Source: Minisyncoccota bacterium (GTDB lineage Bacteria; Patescibacteriota; Minisyncoccia; SW-4-49-11). From it: a stretch of 28,374 nt of DNA. Of this stretch, positions 23,801 to 28,374 are shown piece by piece (position 1 is the stretch's first letter; every line of letters starts with the position of its first letter). Both the position numbers and the translations under genes were made by a program. The DNA is taken from NCBI GenBank assembly GCA_018609785.1, contig JAHEOE010000086.1, positions 1 through 28,374 on the forward strand, given 5' to 3'. Under the pieces are notes generated by a model that saw only the letters and a program-made list of their open reading frames with translations, was not told the origin of the DNA and searched no databases.

Positions 23801-24586
23801 AGCCCCTTCGGTGTTCTCCAGTTCTTCTTCCAAACGAGCCACTTCTTGTTCAAGATCGATCTGCTCAAAAATCTGACGAAGGACCCCGGACCCGGTTTCC
23901 GCCTTAAAGGCTCCGCCGAAACGTCCGGACATAATCCGATAATCGACTTCGGAGATAACATTGTGAGTCTTCATCCGATTAAGATAGTCCATGTTCTGAT
24001 CCCGCGCTTCTTTGAGCTCGATAATCTGATCCTCCGAAGCTCCTTCAGTACCGGTCAACTCGTCGTACTTTTTCTTATACTCATTCTCCACCTGTTTCAT
24101 GTACTGGCGACGCAGTTCATCATCCACCTCAGTAATGATATAACTGCTGTAATAGATAACCCGTTCGATTTCCTGAAGGGTTTTATCAAGTACCAATGCC
24201 ACACGACTGGGGATATTGCGAAGGAACCAAATATGCGCGACCGGAACGGACAAATCCACATGCCCCATACGCTGACGACGTACAATGGAGCGCGTGATTT
24301 CCACATGACACTTGTCACAGACAATACCGCGGTATCGCATTCCTCGGTATTTGCCACAACTACACTCGTAGTCTTTTACCGGACCGAATACCTGCTCGGA
24401 GAACAACCCTTCTTTCTCCGGCTTCTGACTACGGTAGTTAATGGTTTCGGGTTTGGTAATTTCTCCCGATGACCAGGAAAGAATTTCCTCGGGAGAAGCC
24501 AACGACAGTTGGATGGAGTCGAAATCGATAATGTTCATCGAAAGCTCCTGTTGAGAATTGGTGGAATGAGTTTGCGAATTCGCCAT
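20819..24586 (-). CDS. rpoC: DNA-directed RNA polymerase subunit beta'
   Basis: This 1255-residue subunit forms the catalytic clamp of RNA polymerase. The N-terminal zinc site is C75, C77, C90, C93 (CSCGKY ... CDKC). The active-site Mg2+ motif NADFDGDQ lies at 510-517. Also visible are KRVDYSGRSVIVVGP in the switch/lid region, the trigger-loop/bridge-helix area (GSRGSFGQLTQMVGMKGL), the second zinc cluster (CQDIV ... CGDEA ... CKTIRGLCQKC) and VGIVTAQAIGEPGTQLTM. The protein lacks the large E. coli insertions. About 45 C-terminal residues are strongly acidic and may be disordered. It begins 11 bp after rpoB, as usual. The ATG at 24586 gives a 16-residue polar leader before MNIIDFDSIQ; the inner ATG (24538) is a possible true start. 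Confidence 0.98.
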   Translation of the reverse strand: MANSQTHSTNSQQELSMNIIDFDSIQLSLASPEEILSWSSGEITKPETINYRSQKPEKEGLFSEQVFGPVKDYECSCGKYRGMRYRGIVCDKCHVEITRSIVRRQRMGHVDLSVPVAHIWFLRNIPSRVALVLDKTLQEIERVIYYSSYIITEVDDELRRQYMKQVENEYKKKYDELTGTEGASEDQIIELKEARDQNMDYLNRMKTHNVISEVDYRIMSGRFGGAFKAETGSGVLRQIFEQIDLEQEVARLEEELENTEGAKARKLIKKIRFFGGMLKAGVRPEWMFLTQIPVIPPDLRPLVSLDGGRFATSDLNDLYRRVINRNNRLKKLQEINAPEVIVRNEKRMLQESVDALIDNSMRQRSSTSANAQRRPLKSLADVLKGKTGRFRQNLLGKRVDYSGRSVIVVGPNLNIDECGIPKEMALELFKPFIINRLIEAEEAHNIRGASRLIEQRLDIVWDKLDEVIQDKYVLLNRAPTLHRLGIQAFKPVLIEGKAIQLHPLVCSPYNADFDGDQMAVHVPLSSRTIKEAEELMLSSRNLIKPSSGDPSTTPGQDIVLGVYFVTKMEEPEQAVEVFRDFNEAVKAYDHGHIGFRQPVEIRKEPSVGEEPVTTTVGRIHFNEVLPAEFEFLNQTFNKKDLKKLTARLLQMYPQEEVGEVLDRIKDFGFANMTQSGLSWGMDDFALPEGKEEIISRAQKSVDEVNVQYQEGLLTRRERYAQIVDTWTQASTEIAEFVQNNIDTSGPVYDMIASGSRGSFGQLTQMVGMKGLVVNPSGNVIESPITSNFMEGLSEMEYFISTHGTRKGMVDTALKTASSGYLTRRLVDVCQDIVVKEEDCGDEAGLRLYRKDAEFAGDTFENFVFGRVILEDIHDTDGNVLVEAGQDVSRHQAQTIDESGVESARLRSVITCKTIRGLCQKCFGYDLGRNRVVDIGEAVGIVTAQAIGEPGTQLTMNTFHQGGAAGAADVTKGLPRVEELFEARAPKTPAIMSEVNGEVVEIKDVEGKRQINVRVEDVESGKDQIEVVTYNADPEVDHIIVQVGAKVRAGDPLTEGHLDLEKLYNTTGFEMLARYIIRQILGVYTSQGEAISNKHIEMIIRQMTSRYQVTDGGSSEFLKGQIVTKDQYNEFNRNRSEEEAPLEAEPLLQGITKVALNTESFMSAASFQNTTKILIDAALFGQEDKLRGLKENVIIGRLVPAGTGFRKDVTEREQQEEALSHDESDGDVEAASELEQEETAVEESSDGGEQAAVAEE

Positions 24587-24597
24587 AAAGAAGCGCG

Positions 24598-27500
24598 TTA
24601 GGTTACCGATTGATCTTCTTCCATCCGGACATTTGTGAGGTTGACGTTAACCCCCAGTCCTTTAAGCTCGTTGACAAGCACATGGAAGGAAGACGGAATA
24701 TGAGGGGCTTGAATTTCTTCACCCTTAATGATGGATTCATAGGCCTGTGAACGTCCGAGAACGTCGTCGGATTTGATGGTGAGCATTTCCTGCAAGGTGT
24801 ATGCCGCGCCATACCCTTCGAGCGCCCAGACTTCCATTTCTCCGAGACGCTGCCCGCCTTGTTGAGCTTTACCGCCCAAAGGCTGTTGCGTAATCAGAGA
24901 GTACGGACCGGTGGAACGCATGTGAAGTTTATCTTCAACCATGTGCCCCAATTTCATAATATACATAAGTCCCACGGTACTCGGTTCGACAAACCGATTG
25001 CCGGTCTTTCCGTCGTACAGGTACATTTTCCCGTTTTCGGGGAGGTTTGCTTTGCGAAGCATTTCTTTCACGTCCTCCGGAGTCACTCCTTCCAAAGCGG
25101 GAGTGGCGACTTTGAACCCGAGCTGATCGGCGGCCAATCCCAGATGCGTTTCCAAAATCTGTCCCATATTCATACGCGAGGCAACTCCCAAGGGAGTAAG
25201 CAAAAGGTCCAACGGACGTCCGTCCGGCAAGAACGGCATATCTTCTTCGGGGAGAATTTTTGCGATAACCCCTTTGTTTCCGTGCCGTCCCGCAAGCTTA
25301 TCTCCGACAGAGATTTTTCGCTGATGCGCGATACTGACCTGGATACGCTGAATAACTCCGCTCGGGAGCTTGTCACCGTTTTTGCGAGAGAACGTTTTAA
25401 TGTCTACCACTTTACCGCGATGTCCGTTGGGCATGCGCAAAGAGCTGTCTTTAACTTCCCGTGACTTTTCTCCGAAGATAACGCGGAGCAACCGCTCTTC
25501 GGCAGCAAGATCGGACTCTCCTTTGGGACTGATTTTTCCGACCAAAATATCACCTTCTTCCACCGGCGCGCCCATACGGACAATACCGTCGGGGTCCAGA
25601 TCATTGAGTTTTTCTTCCGCGACATTGGGAATATCACGCGTAATCACTTCAGGACCCAATCGGGTGTCCGAGACATCAACGGAAAAGTCCTCGATATGAA
25701 CGGACGTAAACGTATCATCCTTCACGAGGCGATCGGAGATAACAATGGCGTCTTCATAATTGTTTCCTTCGTAAGACACAAAGCCCACCATCAAGTTTTG
25801 ACCTACGGCGACTTCTCCGTTATCGATGTTTGGCCCGTCCACAAGAAGATCTCCTTGAGAAACACTACTTCCGGGTTGCGTGCGTACCTTTTGGTTAATA
25901 CTCGTGTAGGAGTTGGATTTGACGAATTTTCTCAGGTCAAAGCGATGCCGTTGTTTTGTGCCGCTTTCCTCAAAGGTTACGTGCTCACCGTCCGCTTCAA
26001 CAACATTCCCGTCCGCGGGAGCGGTAATCACCTGACCGCTGTAATAACCGGCAACCGATTCCATACCGGTACCAACCGCCGGAGAATCCGGACTGATACA
26101 GGCAACCGCCTGTCGTTGCATGTTGGACCCCATAAGAGCTCGGTTGGCGTCGTTATGCTCAAGGAACGGAATCAATGAGGTGGACACAGAGATAATCTGC
26201 TTGGGAGACGCGTTGACATAATCCAATTCGGAAGTGTGCACAAAGCGAACCTCTCCGTTCTGACGAGCGGCGATCATTTCATCAAGAATGGTTCCGTCCT
26301 CGGACATATTGACCACCGCGGAACCAATGAGGTATTCCTTTTCTTCTTCGGCGTTGAAGTACACGATCTCATCCGTAATCTTTCCGTCTTTCACTTTACG
26401 ATACGGCGCTTCAAGCAGTCCGTACTCGTTAATTTCCGCGTACGTAGACAGATGATTGATAAGTCCGATGTTTGCCCCTTCCGGTGTCTGAATCGGACAG
26501 ATACGTCCGTAGTGCGTCGGATGAACGTCACGCACTTCAAATCCGGCGCGATCACGGGTCAAACCGCCGGGCCCCAATGCCGAAATACGACGCTTATGCT
26601 CCAGTTCGGCAAGCGTATTCATCTGATCCATGTACTGCGAAAGCTGACTGGACGCGAAAAATTCGTACACCGTCGCAACCAACGGTCGTGAATTAATGAT
26701 GGACATCGGCGTAACCGTCTGCGGATCGGCCGTACTCATGCGGTCTTTAATAATTTTTTCCATACGACCGAACCCGACACGAGCTCGATCCTGAACCAAC
26801 TCGCCGACCAACCGAATACGACGGTTAAATAGATTGTCAATGTCATCCGGCTGCGCGTACTGATCGTTGTTCTTGGCAATAATATTTGCCACAACTTCTC
26901 GCACATCCGTTTTACGAATTAACCGGTCCTGGATGTCATCGGACGCTTCCACCCCCAGAGATTCGTTCATCTTATAACGTCCCACTTTTCCGAGATCATA
27001 CCGATGAAAATCAAAGAACATAGAGTCAATCAACTGACGCGCGTTGTCCTCCGTCGCCGGGTCTCCCGGACGCAGTCGGCGATAAATTTCCACGTAGGCG
27101 CTCCCCTCGTCGGTGGACGGATCTTTTTCCAATGTTTTTTTGATGTGAGAGACCTCTCCCGTGTCCACATCTTTGAATTCTTCAAGAATCTGATCGTTGG
27201 TTGTCCATCCGAGAACTCTCAGAAGCGTGGTAACCGGAACTTTACGTTTCCGATCGATCTTCACCCAAATCACACCTTGCGCGTCAGTGTCCATTTCAAG
27301 CCAAGCCCCGCGATTGGGAATAAGTTTGGCGCCGAAAAGCGTGGTCTCACGAGCAAGACTTTCGGTAAAGAAAACTCCCGGAGAACGAATAATCTGGGAA
27401 ATGACCACTCGCTCGGTACCGTTAATAATAAAGGTTCCTCGCTGAGTCATAACAGGTACATCACCGAAAAAGACTTCCTGTGTTTTATCGGTTCCTTCTT

Positions 27501-27786
27501 CGTAATTATTGAGACGTACTTTCACCCGGAGAGGCGCTTCGTAACTCAAGTTTTTAGAGCGTGCGGTTTCTTCGGTGGTTTTCGGTTCATCAATACGATA
27601 CCCCAGATACTCCAGACGGTATTCGGATTCGGTCCAATCGTTAACCGGATAATGCTCTTCGAATAGTTGTTTCAGTCCTTCTTCCAAGAACCACTGATAC
27701 GAACGGAGCTGAGGCTCGATCAGGTTGGGAAGCTCCATGTCCACTTTGGAAGAAAGAAAGGTTCGGATACTCTGGGAATTCTCCAT
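24598..27786 (-). CDS. rpoB: DNA-directed RNA polymerase subunit beta
   Basis: This 1062-residue subunit is shorter than E. coli RpoB (1342) because lineage-specific insertions are absent. The rifampicin-pocket region reads SSQLSQYMDQMNTLAELEHK (379-398), followed by RRISALGPGGLTRDRAGFEV. The residues matching E. coli D516, H526 and S531 are kept, but N518 is Met and P520 is Thr. Further landmarks are QTPEGANIGLI (433-443), the active-site KISVGDKLAGRHGNKGV segment and the C-terminal GGKAQQGGQRLGEMEVWALE that contacts beta'. It forms an operon with rpoC. No rplJ/rplL is present in the 588 bp upstream, so rpoBC appears separated from the ribosomal genes that often precede it. The ATG at 27786 has no Shine-Dalgarno sequence. 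Confidence 0.98.
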   Translation of the reverse strand: MENSQSIRTFLSSKVDMELPNLIEPQLRSYQWFLEEGLKQLFEEHYPVNDWTESEYRLEYLGYRIDEPKTTEETARSKNLSYEAPLRVKVRLNNYEEGTDKTQEVFFGDVPVMTQRGTFIINGTERVVISQIIRSPGVFFTESLARETTLFGAKLIPNRGAWLEMDTDAQGVIWVKIDRKRKVPVTTLLRVLGWTTNDQILEEFKDVDTGEVSHIKKTLEKDPSTDEGSAYVEIYRRLRPGDPATEDNARQLIDSMFFDFHRYDLGKVGRYKMNESLGVEASDDIQDRLIRKTDVREVVANIIAKNNDQYAQPDDIDNLFNRRIRLVGELVQDRARVGFGRMEKIIKDRMSTADPQTVTPMSIINSRPLVATVYEFFASSQLSQYMDQMNTLAELEHKRRISALGPGGLTRDRAGFEVRDVHPTHYGRICPIQTPEGANIGLINHLSTYAEINEYGLLEAPYRKVKDGKITDEIVYFNAEEEKEYLIGSAVVNMSEDGTILDEMIAARQNGEVRFVHTSELDYVNASPKQIISVSTSLIPFLEHNDANRALMGSNMQRQAVACISPDSPAVGTGMESVAGYYSGQVITAPADGNVVEADGEHVTFEESGTKQRHRFDLRKFVKSNSYTSINQKVRTQPGSSVSQGDLLVDGPNIDNGEVAVGQNLMVGFVSYEGNNYEDAIVISDRLVKDDTFTSVHIEDFSVDVSDTRLGPEVITRDIPNVAEEKLNDLDPDGIVRMGAPVEEGDILVGKISPKGESDLAAEERLLRVIFGEKSREVKDSSLRMPNGHRGKVVDIKTFSRKNGDKLPSGVIQRIQVSIAHQRKISVGDKLAGRHGNKGVIAKILPEEDMPFLPDGRPLDLLLTPLGVASRMNMGQILETHLGLAADQLGFKVATPALEGVTPEDVKEMLRKANLPENGKMYLYDGKTGNRFVEPSTVGLMYIMKLGHMVEDKLHMRSTGPYSLITQQPLGGKAQQGGQRLGEMEVWALEGYGAAYTLQEMLTIKSDDVLGRSQAYESIIKGEEIQAPHIPSSFHVLVNELKGLGVNVNLTNVRMEEDQSVT

Positions 27787-27934
27787 ATCGGGGACGACTT
27801 AATTTACGTGTATTGCTCTGCACCTTTCGAGAGACAAAACCAAACACCCTAACATCGACTATTGATGCAGGCGACGGATACTAAATTTGGTTAGAAAATA
27901 TCCCACGAAGATTCACAGACGAACAGAGATTACT
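27787..27934 (-). promoter_or_regulatory. Leader region of rpoBC (about 150 nt)
   Basis: This is unique, non-repetitive DNA between the predicted promoter and rpoB. On the RNA, AACCAAA can pair with TTTGGTT about 45 nt downstream, with a CATC/GATG pair inside. This is compatible with a folded leader, but no known riboswitch or protein-binding leader is recognised. Confidence 0.35.
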
Positions 27935-27939
27935 GTGCT

Positions 27940-27970
27940 ATAGTATTACACACCAGTGTGGGGATGTCAA
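27940..27970 (-). promoter_or_regulatory. Probable promoter of the rpoBC operon
   Basis: On the minus strand a perfect TTGACA (27965-27970) is followed after 17 bp by AATACT (27942-27947), with TGT just before it as an extended -10; TACTAT two bases on is an alternative. The spacer contains an inverted repeat CACAC-TG-GTGTG (27951-27962), which could be an operator. Confidence 0.55.
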
Positions 27971-27997
27971 TAGGACGGTGGATGTACGGTTGTGTGA

Positions 27998-28095
27998 AAA
28001 GTAGCAAGTAGCAGGTAGTAAGTGAACAGAAGATGGTATTTAGAAGTCAGAAGTGAGAAGCCTGAAGACTGAAGTGAGAAGTGAGAAGCCGGAAG
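27998..28095 (-). repeat. 7-bp repeat array, 14 units in phase
   Basis: Read on the minus strand the array runs from CTTCCGG through eight CTTC units to CTACCTG, CTACTTG and CTACTTT, with C at position 4 in all units. The CTAC end faces rpoB. Confidence 0.85.
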
Positions 28096-28259
28096 CCGGG
28101 AATTCTTGGATATACGGTGGCGGGTATGGTTGTGTAAAAAGTAGCAAGTAGCAGGTAAGGGGAAGGCCCTATTTCATTGCCTTTCTGGCATAGCATTGAA
28201 AAAACCGGAACATACGTCGACACGGCAGTCCTCCGAAAATAGGCTTTCGCAAGAAAGCT
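28083..28259 (-). repeat. Inverted copy of 19127-19303 with truncated double-hairpin element
   Basis: About 175 bp match the plus strand at 19127-19303 with roughly 8-9 differences by eye. At its right end is the 3' half of a double-hairpin element (hairpin 2 at 28242-28259); hairpin 1 is missing and is replaced by unrelated DNA from 28260. The last stretch, 28260-28374, contains no gene or repeat I can support. Confidence 0.75.
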
Positions 28260-28374
28260 ATAATAACCCAAGAAAGGACTGCTCAACGTTGACGTATGAA
28301 GCATATCGGGGTAGCCTACACTCATATGTCGGAGCAAGAAAAACCTCGTTCATCCTCCTACTCACCGCGTATTC

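Noticed and set aside
4276..28095. CRISPR array made of the short repeats
   Set aside because: The 7-bp units are contiguous, without spacers, and vary in sequence; no cas genes are present.
28047..28337. Minus-strand open frame of 96 codons near the right end
   Set aside because: It translates the inverted repeat copy and a heptamer array, and shares its peptide with the repeat-derived frame at 18725-19699.
28258..28350. Short minus-strand frame of about 31 codons behind an AGGAGG
   Set aside because: The AGGAGG touches the ATG with no spacing, the peptide has no support, and the region borders a repeat breakpoint.

Overview
The window reads as a piece of the chromosome of a candidate-phyla-radiation (Patescibacteria, Parcubacteria-like) bacterium. 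This rests on inference from several traits: compact RpoB and RpoC, a Mur ligase without the usual N-terminal domain, a short transaldolase paired with a divergent ribulose-phosphate epimerase, a polytopic O-antigen-ligase/TPR protein, a PilB-type ATPase, and a stand-alone four-helix-bundle gene. TGA ends two genes (rpe and the histidine kinase), so the standard bacterial code applies. None of the predicted starts has a clear Shine-Dalgarno sequence.

Layout. Sixteen protein genes are supported and all but one lie on the minus strand. From left to right they are: the 5' part of a pilB-like ATPase gene (1-669); an operon of Mur ligase, sensor histidine kinase and CheY-like regulator (4270 down to 879); an operon of transaldolase and ribulose-phosphate 3-epimerase (6349 down to 4827); a small unknown protein followed by Lon protease (9927 down to 7086); a plus-strand four-helix-bundle gene (10218-10610); an unreported 56-codon gene plus a HEPN-like helical protein behind a near-consensus sigma70 promoter (11533 down to 10742); an O-antigen-ligase-like/TPR membrane protein (14298 down to 11731); a P-type cation ATPase (17892 down to 15283); a family-4-type uracil-DNA glycosylase lacking its iron-sulfur cysteines (18611 down to 18006); a membrane-anchored DsbA-like oxidoreductase (20267 down to 19404); and rpoB-rpoC (27786 down to 20819).

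The unusual part is between the genes. About 5.2 kb (roughly 18 percent) of the window is intergenic, and nearly all of it is built from a few repeat families: (a) phase-locked 7-bp arrays with a fixed C every seventh base; (b) modular GATATAC-type repeats of 9, 11 and 14 bp; (c) short hairpin cassettes embedded in (b), whose stems change sequence but stay paired; (d) a larger double-hairpin element with compensatory stem changes between copies; (e) CCTCC/GGAGG hairpins; and (f) two copies of a roughly 160-bp element with terminal inverted repeats. The parts are arranged with mirror symmetry around the middle of each spacer. This dispersed structured-repeat system is the best candidate here for something undescribed.

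Functionally the genes are mostly housekeeping: transcription (rpoBC), proteolysis (lon), sugar-phosphate interconversion (tal, rpe), wall synthesis linked to a two-component system, envelope oxidative folding, ion transport, pili and DNA repair. There are no tRNA or rRNA genes, CRISPR arrays, transposases or phage genes.
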